A stretch of DNA of 64,000 nucleotides from Streptomyces bathyalis (lineage in GTDB: Bacteria > Actinomycetota > Actinomycetes > Streptomycetales > Streptomycetaceae), in assembly GCF_015910445.1 (NCBI RefSeq), contig NZ_CP048882.1, forward strand, positions 3,348,001 to 3,412,000, in the 5' to 3' direction. Positions 22,805 to 31,295 of the stretch are shown in pieces (positions within the stretch are counted from its first letter, which is position 1; each line of letters opens with the position of its first letter). The notes under the pieces are model-generated. The model saw only the letters and a list, made by a program, of their open reading frames with translations. It ran no database searches and had not been told where the DNA came from. A program made the position numbers and the translations under genes.

Positions 22805-24202
22805 TCAGGGAGTGAGGTAGTCCTGGAAGAGTCCGGAAGGGTCCCATCGATCCCTCACCTGCCTCAGTCGTTCCCAGTCGGCGGGCGCGTAGGAGCGCCG
22901 GGAACGTGACACCCCGGCGCCCAGGTCCGCCTCGCCGATGTAGTGGCTTCCGGTACCGCTCGGGTCGAGTTCGTCCATTCCCTCCCGCAGCCAGCGCGTG
23001 TTGGCCACGTCGGCCGCCGGGTCCTCCCAGATCGCGAAGCAGGCGAGATAGGACTCGCCCAGCGCGGAGAAGGCCATGTCCCGCAAGCCCTGCGGGTCGG
23101 GGGCGACGGGCTCCACGGGGATGAGGACCAGTGAGTGCTCGGACGGCGACCGGGCGATCAGCTCGGCGCCGCGCGCCAGTTGGGTCTCGTACGACTCCGT
23201 CGACCACAGGGTGTCGACCGTGTACCGCCGCTCGGCGGACCATGTCGAACCGTCGCCTTCGTACAGGTCCCTGAAGGCCACGGGGCTCGACGGACTCACT
23301 TCCAGGGCGCGATCGAGGAAGGGGCATGCGTCCAGCGGTACGAGCGCGTCCGCCGCCTGCTCCCGTGTCGCGGCGAAGGCGCTCGCCTGGATCTTGAGCC
23401 GGGGCCCGGGGGCGGCCGTGCCCACGGCGGGGCCGGCGGCCGTGAGTACGAGACTGGTCTCGACGTTCGACGGCATCTCCCGCGCCGTGCTCACCGCCCA
23501 GCTCCCCACGCGCTCGGCCTCGGTCAGCGGGAACGTGAACCGCGCCGTCATGATCGAGCCCGGGTGCGGAAGCAGCCGCAGCCTGAAGCGGGTGACGACG
23601 GCGAAGAAGCCGCACCCCGCTCCGCGTGCGGCCCAGAACAGGTCCGGGTTCTCACGCTGGCTGCAGGTGACGGTGCGGCCGTCGGCCGTCACCGCCTCGA
23701 TCTCCTCGACGTACTGACAGGCCGGGCCCAGTTCACGACAGTTCCAGCCGAGGCCCCCGCTGAGCAGGTAGCCGCCCAGGGCGACAGTCGGGCAGTGGCC
23801 GGTGGGGAACGCCAGCCGGTAGCGGGCCAGTTGAGCGGCGAGCGTCCGGCCGATGACGCCGGGGCCCACCGTCGCCGTCGACGAGTCCGGGTCGATGTCG
23901 CACTGTTCGAGGCCGGAGAGGTCGAGAAGCAGGGCGCCGTCGCGGAGTTGGGCGCCGGACCAGTTGTGCCCACCGGAGCGCATAGAGACGCGCAGGCCCT
24001 GCTCGCGGGCGTAGGCGAGGACTTGGGGAATGTCCCGCTCGGAGGCCGGGCGCACGATCAGCTCCGGGAACCGGTCGGGCTTGAGCCCGTTCCAGACCGC
24101 CGACTCACGCGCGCGCTCGTACGCGCTCTCGCCGCGTCTGGTCAGCTCGCCCTCGATGTGTGGGCGGTTGCCCGTGGTCACCGTGTTTCGGTGGCTGCTC
24201 AT
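22805..24202 (-). CDS. FAD-linked oxidase with bicovalent flavin attachment (BBE-like)
   Basis: A 465-residue protein of the berberine-bridge/GOOX type. The FAD-binding PP domain has SGGHNWSG (His79) and GHCPTVALGG (Cys137), the two residues that attach FAD covalently in BBE-like enzymes. The C-terminal BBE segment is SYAPADWERLRQVRDRWDP. There is no signal peptide. Such enzymes oxidise sugars, alcohols or secondary-metabolite intermediates with O2; the substrate is unknown. It stands alone. Confidence 0.88.
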   Translation of the reverse strand: MSSHRNTVTTGNRPHIEGELTRRGESAYERARESAVWNGLKPDRFPELIVRPASERDIPQVLAYAREQGLRVSMRSGGHNWSGAQLRDGALLLDLSGLEQCDIDPDSSTATVGPGVIGRTLAAQLARYRLAFPTGHCPTVALGGYLLSGGLGWNCRELGPACQYVEEIEAVTADGRTVTCSQRENPDLFWAARGAGCGFFAVVTRFRLRLLPHPGSIMTARFTFPLTEAERVGSWAVSTAREMPSNVETSLVLTAAGPAVGTAAPGPRLKIQASAFAATREQAADALVPLDACPFLDRALEVSPSSPVAFRDLYEGDGSTWSAERRYTVDTLWSTESYETQLARGAELIARSPSEHSLVLIPVEPVAPDPQGLRDMAFSALGESYLACFAIWEDPAADVANTRWLREGMDELDPSGTGSHYIGEADLGAGVSRSRRSYAPADWERLRQVRDRWDPSGLFQDYLTP

Positions 24203-24674
24203 GGTGTCCTCGCCTCGTCGGCGCCGGCAGCGATCAATTCCGCTCCGTACATACCTTGTTGGGAATGACCGCAGCGGCGAGATCCGCCGTGAATCGCGGG
24301 GTTGCGCGAGAACTCACTTCAGGTAGCGTAGGCAAATGTAATTTTAGGTGCAACTCGGGCAAAGCTCTACGAGAACCTCATACGCCGAGGGACTGCCCCC
24401 GACGTACGAGGCGTGGACCAGCAAGCCGGACCGGCGCCCTTGCTGAGGGTTCCGGCTCCCGTCCGGACCTCTGTCCGGCAGACTCTCCGGGCAGCGTCCC
24501 GGGGATTCGGCCCGGCGCTCCGGACACGGCGGCGGGCCGCCCCGTGGCCCTTCCGTGACACCGCGGGCCGGCCTGCCGCCGCCATGTGCGCCTCCGGCGC
24601 GTCGCACCGGAGAGGGCGCCGGGCGCGCAGGCGGTTCCTCGTCCTCCCGTGATCATCTCGGCTCGGCCGGCCGG
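24203..24674. other. Intergenic region without a supported gene
   Basis: Contains the oxidase upstream region and an A+T-richer patch near 24311-24355 (ATGTAATTTTAGGTGCAAC). Short frames here have no RBS or recognisable family. Confidence 0.5.
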
Positions 24675-24935
24675 TCACTCGCCCTCATCGCGCCTCCACG
24701 CGCCGTCCGACGGCTCCGCGCGGCTGACGGCGTTGACCGCGGCCAGCGTGGCGCGGAGCCGTTCGGCGGGCGTGGCTCTGCGTACACGGGCGGGGTCGGC
24801 TTCCCACTCGCGGCCGCCCCGAATGGGGCGGAGCCTCAGCCGTCCGTCCTGCCGTCCGTGGACCTTGCCGACGCTGCCCCGATCCTCGTCGACGACGACC
24901 ATGCCTTCGATCGGCAGCGCGGGCTCCCGGCTCAA
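24675..24935 (-). CDS. Small conserved streptomycete protein
   Basis: An 86-residue protein of a short actinobacterial family with a beta-barrel-like core (VVVDEDRGSVGKVHGRQDGRLRLRPIRGGREWEADPARVR) and a C-terminal helix. Such proteins often sit with Xre/DUF397 genes. The TTG at 24935 overlaps the upstream stop (TTGA), and an internal ATG at 24902 is the alternative. Function unknown. Confidence 0.65.
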   Translation of the reverse strand: MSREPALPIEGMVVVDEDRGSVGKVHGRQDGRLRLRPIRGGREWEADPARVRRATPAERLRATLAAVNAVSRAEPSDGAWRRDEGE

Positions 24936-25186
24936 GCCTCACCCGCCCTGCGGAGAGCGGCGGTCAGTGCGGCGGCCGTCTCGAGGTTGCAACGCCCCAG
25001 CTCGATGAGTGGACGCGGGTCCAACGGGCGGCTGCACGAGAGCAGATCGATACTGAGGGACGGAAGGACGATGCCGAGGTCGGTGAGAGCTTCCTGAAGC
25101 TTCACGACCGCCTCGGTGGACGTCGTCATGGCCTCGACGGCTCGGTCGTCGAAGGAGTCCGGATACACGGAGTGCACTGCGATCAC
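24932..25186 (-). CDS. Small protein of the Xre/DUF397 neighbourhood
   Basis: An 84-residue helical protein (MTTSTEAVVKLQEALTDLGIVLPSLSIDLL...PLIELGRCNLETAAALTAALRRAGEA). The start is GTG 25186 or, with AAAGG eight bases upstream, GTG 25177. It overlaps the next gene by four bases and is divergent from the Xre gene. Similar small proteins accompany Xre/DUF397 pairs in streptomycetes. The function is unknown. Confidence 0.7.
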   Translation of the reverse strand: MIAVHSVYPDSFDDRAVEAMTTSTEAVVKLQEALTDLGIVLPSLSIDLLSCSRPLDPRPLIELGRCNLETAAALTAALRRAGEA

Positions 25187-25301
25187 CTTTCCCTGGTTGC
25201 CCGTTCGTCACGCTTCACACTCATAGCGTCACCAAACGCGGCTACGCTGTGTAGGGGATCCGACCCAGCAAGCGATCTGCTCGACCCGGGGGAAACCGGC
25301 A

Positions 25302-26135
25302 ATGACTCAGCCCAAAGAGCTCGACCCCTACACCTCGCCACGCGCCTTCTACGGCGCGGAACTTCGCCGTCTCCGTGAGAAGGCCGGGCTGTCGCAGGAG
25401 CAGTTGGGCGAGCGCGTCTTCTGTTCCGGCACGTACGTGGGGCAGTTCGAGTCGGCCGTGCGCCGCCCGCAGACGGACGTCTCCAAGCAGTTCGACGAAG
25501 TCCTCGGCAGCGGTGAGCACGTCCAGCGCCTGTGCAGGCTCGCCCGGCAGTCGAAGCACCCCGACTACTTCGCGGACGCGGCGGAGTTGGAGAAGCAGGC
25601 CATCACGATCAGCGAATACGCACCGATGCTCGTACCCGGGCTGCTGCAGACCGAGGCGTATGCGCGGGCGCTGACCCGGGCGGCGCAGACCTTCGCGCCC
25701 GACGACGAGATCGAAGGCCATGTGAGGGCTCGAATGGAACGGGCACGCCTCCTCGACCACCCAACAGCGCCGGAGTTGTGGGTCGTCATCCACGAAGCAG
25801 CTCTTCGAGTCCCTGTCGGTGGTCCAGCAGTGATGACCGAGCAGCTGGAGAGGCTTGTCGGCATGGGCCGGGGCCATCACCGCATCGTGGTCCAAGTGAT
25901 GCCGTTCGCCGCCGGAGCGCCTGCCTTCCTCAACGGCACCGTGATCAACATGACCTTTGCGGACTCGCCCGCGGTGACGTACACGGAGAGTGCATACGCG
26001 GGTCAACTCATCGACGAGCCAGCGCTGGTGAGGCAATACAGCAAGGCATACGATCTGGTCAGGGCCGCCGCGCTGTCGCCAGAGGCGTCCCTGGCACGCA
26101 TCGAGTCGGTGGCGGAGGACTACGCGAAACCATGA
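25302..26135 (+). CDS. Xre-family regulator with DUF5753 domain
   Basis: A 277-residue protein with an N-terminal helix-turn-helix (FYGAELRRLREKAGLSQEQLGERVFCSGTYVGQFE, about 16-51) and the long DUF5753 C-terminal domain (ISEYAPMLVPGLLQTEAYARAL, VIHEAALRVPVGGPAVMTEQLERL). Proteins of this type, related to WhiJ and AbaA-cluster regulators, pair with small DUF397 proteins and control development or antibiotic production. The DUF397 gene overlaps its stop (ATGA). Confidence 0.92.
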   Translation: MTQPKELDPYTSPRAFYGAELRRLREKAGLSQEQLGERVFCSGTYVGQFESAVRRPQTDVSKQFDEVLGSGEHVQRLCRLARQSKHPDYFADAAELEKQAITISEYAPMLVPGLLQTEAYARALTRAAQTFAPDDEIEGHVRARMERARLLDHPTAPELWVVIHEAALRVPVGGPAVMTEQLERLVGMGRGHHRIVVQVMPFAAGAPAFLNGTVINMTFADSPAVTYTESAYAGQLIDEPALVRQYSKAYDLVRAAALSPEASLARIESVAEDYAKP

Positions 26136-26347
26136 GCAGCGGACCGGAATTGGACATAGCCGCCTGGCGCAAGTCGTCCTACAGCAACGGTGACGGCGGC
26201 GCATGCCTCGAGGTCGCCGACGGGTTCGACGGGGTGATGCCCGTCCGCGACAGCAAGGTCCCGGACGGGCCCGCGCTCCTCTTCCCCGCCACGAGCTGGG
26301 GCGCCTTCGTCGCCGCCGTCAGGGGCGACGCGCTCCGGTCGCGCTGA
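26132..26347 (+). CDS. DUF397 protein
   Basis: A 71-residue protein with the DUF397 signature (WRKSSYSNGDGGACLEVAD, VPVRDSK-type VMPVRDSKVPDGPALLF, and W-FVAAVR). It overlaps the Xre gene by four bases. DUF397 proteins act as partners that oppose their cognate Xre regulators in several studied pairs. Its last 29 bases overlap the convergent symporter gene. Confidence 0.92.
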   Translation: MSSGPELDIAAWRKSSYSNGDGGACLEVADGFDGVMPVRDSKVPDGPALLFPATSWGAFVAAVRGDALRSR

Positions 26348-27947
26348 GCAAGTCCTCGGAGCGGCCCGTCCGTTGGGGGTTCGCCGGAGCGGGCTCGATC
26401 CGTGACGCCGGGGTGAGCCGCGTGCCCGCCCATGCCAGCAGGAACGCGAGCGGGACGCTGAGGAGGCCCGGGGCGTAGAGCGGGAAGACGACCCAGTCCT
26501 CATCCGGGAAGACGGAGTCCGGGCTGCCGGAGACGGCCGGCGAGACCGCGAGCAGCGCCAGGGTGACGAGCGTGCCCCCGTACACGCACCAGCGAAGCCC
26601 GCGCAGGGTGAAGTCCCGCCAGAGCAGGGCGCATCCGAGCGCGGGGAGTACGACGGTGGCGGCCTCGGTGTACGTGAGGACGAGCCAGAACTGCGCGTCG
26701 GCGGTGCGTCCGAAGACGGCCAGCGCGATGCAGACCACGCCGACGATCACGAGTGCGATCCTCGCCCGCAGCGGACGGTGCGGGTTGACCTGGCCGGCGG
26801 GGGCGTGCCGGTGGCGGCCCATGTCGTGGACGATCGCGGCTGAGCCCGCGAGAAGCAGCACCGACGCGGACGCGAGGACGGTCAGGAACGCCGCGCAGGC
26901 GATGAACGTGAGCAACGTGCCCGGGCTGTCGGGGCTGTTGGGGTCGCTCCCGTCGAGTGCGGCAGCGAGCAGCAGCAGGTTGTTGCTGCCGCGGGGGCCC
27001 GCGTCCTCGAGTTGCTTCGCTCCGGCGAGCGCCTGCATGCCGTAGCCGATGACCGCGACCGCGACGGATATCAGGCAGATGGCGGCGACGGCCCAACTGC
27101 TCGCGCGGCGTGCGCTTTCGGCCGTGCGGCTCGTGGAGAGGCGCATCACCAGATGCGGCAGGAACGCCGTGCCGAGCAGCACGGTGACGGCGAGGCTGAG
27201 CGTGTCGAGGCGTCCCACGAAGTCGGTGCCGAACAGCCGCCCGGGGGCGAGGTAGGCCTCGCCCGCTCCGCTGCCCTGTGCGGCCTGCGCGAGCACCTCG
27301 CCGTAGTCCCAGTCGAAGCGGGCGAGCACCAGTGCGGCCAGCAGAGGTGCCACCAGCAGGAACCCGACGGTCTTGACGATCTGGAGCAGCGTGGAGCCTC
27401 GTACACCACCGATCGCCGCGCAGGAGAGGATGAGGATTCCGACGAGCGCGATACCGGCCATCTCGCCGTGCTCGCCCGGCAGTCCCATCAGCGAGGCGGT
27501 GATCTGCCCGATGGGGACGAGCTGCGCGATGAGCAGCGGTATGGACACGACGAGCGTCGCGATGCCGGCGGCGCGGCGGGCGGGACCCGCGGGCAGGCGG
27601 CGGGAGAGCACGTCGCCGAGTGACCAGCCGGGCCCGGTGGGTAGGCGTTCGGCCAGCCATATCTTCATCAGCACCGGCGAGAGCGCTGTGGCGGCGATGA
27701 CGAGGATGCCGTCATAGCTGCCGACGGCGACGATCCCGCAGAGGTACAGGACGCCGGCCGCCGAGATGAAGTCGCCGGTGAAGGCGATCCCTTGGCGCAG
27801 GGGATTCGTACTTCCCTGCGGCGCGAAGAAGTCGTCCATGCCCTCGTGCAGGTCGGGGCTGGTCAGCATGGAGATGAAGAGGCAGCCCGCGAGAAAGACG
27901 AGGAAGACGGAGATCGCTATGGCACGTTCGTCGGCGAGTGAACTCAC
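26319..27947 (-). CDS. Sodium/solute symporter (cation acetate symporter type)
   Basis: A 542-residue SSS-family protein with 12-13 hydrophobic spans. The signature region is GISAAGDF-like (GIAFTGDFISAAGVLYLCGI), followed by YDGILVIAATALSPVLMKIWLAERL. The resemblance is to ActP, which takes up acetate or other short monocarboxylates with Na+. Its GTG overlaps the DUF485 gene stop by four bases; that pairing is the standard one for ActP-like carriers. The exact solute is unproven. Confidence 0.88.
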   Translation of the reverse strand: MSSLADERAIAISVFLVFLAGCLFISMLTSPDLHEGMDDFFAPQGSTNPLRQGIAFTGDFISAAGVLYLCGIVAVGSYDGILVIAATALSPVLMKIWLAERLPTGPGWSLGDVLSRRLPAGPARRAAGIATLVVSIPLLIAQLVPIGQITASLMGLPGEHGEMAGIALVGILILSCAAIGGVRGSTLLQIVKTVGFLLVAPLLAALVLARFDWDYGEVLAQAAQGSGAGEAYLAPGRLFGTDFVGRLDTLSLAVTVLLGTAFLPHLVMRLSTSRTAESARRASSWAVAAICLISVAVAVIGYGMQALAGAKQLEDAGPRGSNNLLLLAAALDGSDPNSPDSPGTLLTFIACAAFLTVLASASVLLLAGSAAIVHDMGRHRHAPAGQVNPHRPLRARIALVIVGVVCIALAVFGRTADAQFWLVLTYTEAATVVLPALGCALLWRDFTLRGLRWCVYGGTLVTLALLAVSPAVSGSPDSVFPDEDWVVFPLYAPGLLSVPLAFLLAWAGTRLTPASRIEPAPANPQRTGRSEDLLSATGARRP

Positions 27948-28474
27948 GTGGTCGCCCTCGCTGCGCCGCGCGCCCCGTTCGTCCGGCCGCCGAAGGCGCG
28001 GGAGGAGTCGAAGGCGTTGAACCCACCGCCTTCATCGTCCGGCGTCTCGCTGGTGCCCGCCGTCCAGGAGCGACGGGGTTGCTCGGCCTGTACGGCCGGT
28101 TCGCGCTTGGCGACCCGCTGCGCCAGCGGTTCGACGTGCCGCCGGGCGTGACGGTCGTGACGGAACACGGCGACGGCGATGAGCAACACCTGTGCGGCGG
28201 CGGCCAGTTCACCCACGCGGAGGCCGCCGAAGACGTGCAGGGGCAGCAGCCCGGGGATGAGGCAGGAGACGAGGGCGTACAGCAGAAAGACGCCGAGGAC
28301 GAGGCCGAGACCCCTGTGGAGCTGGGTGCGCCGGGCGGCGGTCAGGGCCTCGCTGGAGGAGCCCGTCCGGTAGGCGGGCCGCATGGAGTCCCGTCGGAGA
28401 AACCCCGAACTCCCCTGAACCACAGGGTCGTTGCGGCGAGTCTGCGGCGCCCGGCGGTGGGTGTGTGAAGACAT
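27944..28474 (-). CDS. DUF485-type membrane protein, symporter partner
   Basis: About 176 residues from ATG 28474 with two hydrophobic segments (GLGLVLGVFLLYALVSCLI and LAAAAQVLLIAVAVF) in the DUF485 arrangement. DUF485 proteins are encoded just before ActP-type symporters, and here the stop overlaps the symporter start. The C-terminal tail is longer than usual and polar. A TTG at 28498 could extend the N terminus but has no RBS. Confidence 0.75.
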   Translation of the reverse strand: MSSHTHRRAPQTRRNDPVVQGSSGFLRRDSMRPAYRTGSSSEALTAARRTQLHRGLGLVLGVFLLYALVSCLIPGLLPLHVFGGLRVGELAAAAQVLLIAVAVFRHDRHARRHVEPLAQRVAKREPAVQAEQPRRSWTAGTSETPDDEGGGFNAFDSSRAFGGRTNGARGAARATT

Positions 28475-28837
28475 GCCGGGGCGACGGGCGAAAGTCAAAA
28501 GGTTCTCCAGCGGGTCATGGGGGCAGCCTGATGCACCGAGACACGGGAGGGCTGCGAAAAGCCGGCTGTTTACCGGGGGTTACAGCAGTTTAGGGCCACT
28601 GATAGTGATCACTGAAGGGCCGCGTGTGAAGGGAGTCGGTGAAGGTAACGTGCCCGGGCGCTCACACCGGCGGGCCCCTGTCGCGGGGCCAAGTCGGCGG
28701 CCCGGAGCGGGACTTGCGGGCCCCGGCTTCCGTCCGCCGAAGAACGCCCGACCGGACGGCCGCGGGCCTCCGGGCCTCCCCGTCCGTTCCGGCGCTGATG
28801 TCCGGTCAGGGAGGCGAGCCGAACGGGCCGCCGACGC
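28475..28837. other. Intergenic region between the DUF485 gene and glgC
   Basis: Holds the upstream region of the DUF485/symporter operon and the 3' flank of glgC. A patch near 28560-28620 is less G+C-rich and may contain the promoter. No gene is supported. Confidence 0.5.
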
Positions 28838-30058
28838 TCACAGCCGCACCTGCTGCCCCTTGCCCAGCGCCACGATGCCGTCGGCCGACACCGTGCAGTA
28901 CTCGGCGTCGTGTTCGGCGTTGACGCCTACGGTCCCTCCCTCGGGCACCACGACGTTCTTGTCGAGGATGGCCTGACGCACCACCGCGTTGCGGCCCACC
29001 CGCACGCCCGGAAGCAGCACGGCACCCTGCACCACGGCGCCCTCCTCGACGACGACACCGGGCGCCAGGACCGATCCGGTCACTTGACCAGCGATTATCG
29101 AGCCCGTGCTGACCATCGACTCGCTCGCGATGCCCCCGGCGATGAACTTCGCCGGGGGCAGCTGGGCCTGGTTCGTGAAGATGGGCCAGGACCGGTTGTA
29201 GAGGTTGAAGACGGGCTCGGTCGAGATCAGATCCATGTGCGCGTCGTAGTACGCGTCGAGGGTCCCGACGTCGCGCCAGTAGCCGTGGTCGCGTTCGCTC
29301 TCGCCCGGGACCTCGTTGTCGTCGAAGTCGTAGACCTGCGCCTGGCCCCGGTCGGTGAGCAGCGGGAGGATGCTGCCGCCCATGTCGTGGACGGAGTCCT
29401 CGTCCTCCGCGTCCCTCCGCAGGGCGTCGAGGAGAACGTCGGTGGAGAAGATGTAGTTGCCCATCGAGGCGAACACGTGGTCCGGGTCCCCGGCCAGTAC
29501 GGGCGGGTCCTCGGGCTTCTCCAGGAATTCCTTGACGCGCTCGCTCCCCTGATCCGTGTTGATCACCCCGAACGAACTCGCCTGGTCCCGCGGCACCTTG
29601 ATGCCCGCGACCGTCACACCCGCGCCGCCCGCGATGTGCTGGCGGAGCATCTGCCGCGGGTCCATGCGGTAGACGTGGTCGGCGCCGAAGACGACGACGT
29701 AGTCGGGCTGTTCGTCGTGGATGAGGTTGAGCGACTGGTAGATCGCGTCGGCGCTGCCCATGAACCAGCGCGGGCCGAGGCGCTGCTGCGCGGGGACGGG
29801 CGTCACGTAGTCGCCCTGCAGGCCCGTGAGCCGCCACGTGGTCGAAATGTGCCGGTCGAGCGAGTGCGACTTGTACTGGGTGAGGACCGCGATGCGGGTG
29901 ATCCCGCCGTTGACGAGGTTCGACAGTACGAAGTCCACCAGCCGGTAGACGCCGCCGAAGGGCACCGCGGGCTTGGCGCGGTCCGCCGTGAGCGGCATCA
30001 GTCGCTTGCCCTCGCCGCCTGCCAGGACGATGCCCAGTACGCGCGGTCCTGCTGCCAT
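28838..30058 (-). CDS. glgC: Glucose-1-phosphate adenylyltransferase
   Basis: A 406-residue enzyme from ATG 30058 with GGAGG upstream. It has the nucleotidyltransferase motif [13 protein letters not shown], the [15 protein letters not shown] region, catalytic [10 protein letters not shown], and a C-terminal left-handed beta-helix with hexapeptide-like repeats ([25 protein letters not shown]). It makes ADP-glucose for glycogen synthesis. It is divergent from the two-component system. No other glg gene is in the window. Confidence 0.96.
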   Translation of the reverse strand: MAAGPRVLGIVLAGGEGKRLMPLTADRAKPAVPFGGVYRLVDFVLSNLVNGGITRIAVLTQYKSHSLDRHISTTWRLTGLQGDYVTPVPAQQRLGPRWFMGSADAIYQSLNLIHDEQPDYVVVFGADHVYRMDPRQMLRQHIAGGAGVTVAGIKVPRDQASSFGVINTDQGSERVKEFLEKPEDPPVLAGDPDHVFASMGNYIFSTDVLLDALRRDAEDEDSVHDMGGSILPLLTDRGQAQVYDFDDNEVPGESERDHGYWRDVGTLDAYYDAHMDLISTEPVFNLYNRSWPIFTNQAQLPPAKFIAGGIASESMVSTGSIIAGQVTGSVLAPGVVVEEGAVVQGAVLLPGVRVGRNAVVRQAILDKNVVVPEGGTVGVNAEHDAEYCTVSADGIVALGKGQQVRL

Positions 30059-30369
30059 CCCGAAACCTCCGCCGCCTGATCTTCCCGGCCGTGCCCGCGC
30101 CCGGCCGCCGGTCAACCTCGTCCCACCCCGCCCGGTGTTCGCCCGCTCACCGCACGCCGCGCGCTCCCGCCATCGCGCCCAGTCCGGTGGGCTCCCGGGG
30201 CGGTGGGTCCCTGTCCCGTAAACCCCTTGTACGCACGATTGCGGAGCGGCAAACGTCGATCAAGGGGAAGGGCGGGGTGAAGGGGGCTCGCGGGCCGGAA
30301 GGTGCGCACGCCAGACTGCACGGACAAGCGGCACACGGCAGGCGGGGCGGGAGGCGGAAGGGGAGGACC
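30059..30369. other. Divergent upstream region of glgC and the response regulator
   Basis: A 311-bp region that must hold promoters in both directions. No convincing dyad or consensus was picked out by eye. Confidence 0.5.
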
Positions 30370-31284
30370 ATGAGCGCGAACGGAGCTGCGGGGGCCTGGT
30401 CGGGCCGGGCAGCGGCGCCCGGAGCGGCCGGTGCGGCGGGAGCGCCCGGTGCGGCGGGAGCCGCCGGAGCCCCCGTCCCGGCGGGCGGCGACCGCGGACG
30501 GGTCCTGGTCGTCGACGACGACGCGGCGATCCGGCGCTCGCTGAGCCGCGGACTGCGGCTCAACGGGTTCGCCGTCGAACTGGCCGAGGGCGGCCGCCGC
30601 GCCCTGTCTCTCATGCGGGAGCGGCCCGCCGACGTCGTCGTGCTCGACATCTCGATGCCGGACGTGAACGGGATCCAGGTGTGCCAGTCGCTGCGCGACG
30701 GCGGCGACGACGTACCCGTGCTGATGCTCTCCGCGCTCGACGAGACCGCCGACCGCATAGCGGGGCTCCAGGCGGGCGGCGACGACTATCTGGTCAAGCC
30801 GTTCGCGCTCCAGGAGCTGGTGCTGCGCCTGGACGCGCTGCTGCGCAGGCGGGCACCGGCCCCGGGTGCGGGAGGCGCCGCGGCGGGCGGAGCGGGGGGC
30901 GGCGGGATCGCGGGTGCCGGTCCGGGACCCGGCCACGGGGCGGCGGACGCCTCCGGACCGGGTGCGATACCGGGAGCCGCCGAGGCCGTGCGCGTCGGCG
31001 GCCTCGTACTGAACCCGGCGACCCGCGAGGCGCACCGCGAGGGTGATCCGCTGCCGCTTACCCGCCGGGAGTTCGAACTCCTCCTCGTACTCGCCCGCAA
31101 CGCCGGCATCGTCCTCACGAGGGACCAGCTGCTGGAACGCGTCTGGGGCTACGACTTCGAGGTGCGGACGGACGCCGTCGACACGTTCATCAGCTATCTG
31201 CGCCGCAAGACCGAGAGCGGCGGACGGCCGCGGCTGCTGCAGACCGTGCGGGGCGTCGGCTTCGTACTGCGCGAGGAGAAGTAA
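30370..31284 (+). CDS. OmpR-family response regulator
   Basis: A 304-residue protein from ATG 30370. An Ala/Gly/Pro-rich lead of about 43 residues precedes the receiver domain (acidic VVDDD at 47-51, phospho-acceptor Asp93 in VVLDISMPD, Lys in YLVKPF). A Gly/Ala-rich linker of about 60 residues leads to the winged helix (LTRREFELLLVLARNAGIVLTRDQLLERVWGYDF). The linker and N-terminal extension are unusually long. It sits 11 bp upstream of the kinase gene. Confidence 0.93.
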   Translation: MSANGAAGAWSGRAAAPGAAGAAGAPGAAGAAGAPVPAGGDRGRVLVVDDDAAIRRSLSRGLRLNGFAVELAEGGRRALSLMRERPADVVVLDISMPDVNGIQVCQSLRDGGDDVPVLMLSALDETADRIAGLQAGGDDYLVKPFALQELVLRLDALLRRRAPAPGAGGAAAGGAGGGGIAGAGPGPGHGAADASGPGAIPGAAEAVRVGGLVLNPATREAHREGDPLPLTRREFELLLVLARNAGIVLTRDQLLERVWGYDFEVRTDAVDTFISYLRRKTESGGRPRLLQTVRGVGFVLREEK

Positions 31285-31295
31285 GGGGCACGCCC

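Noticed and set aside
24311..24360. Possible iron-box near ATGTAATTTTAGGTGCAAC
   Set aside because: Only half of the TTAGGTTAGGCTAACCTAA-type dyad could be matched, and no iron gene adjoins.
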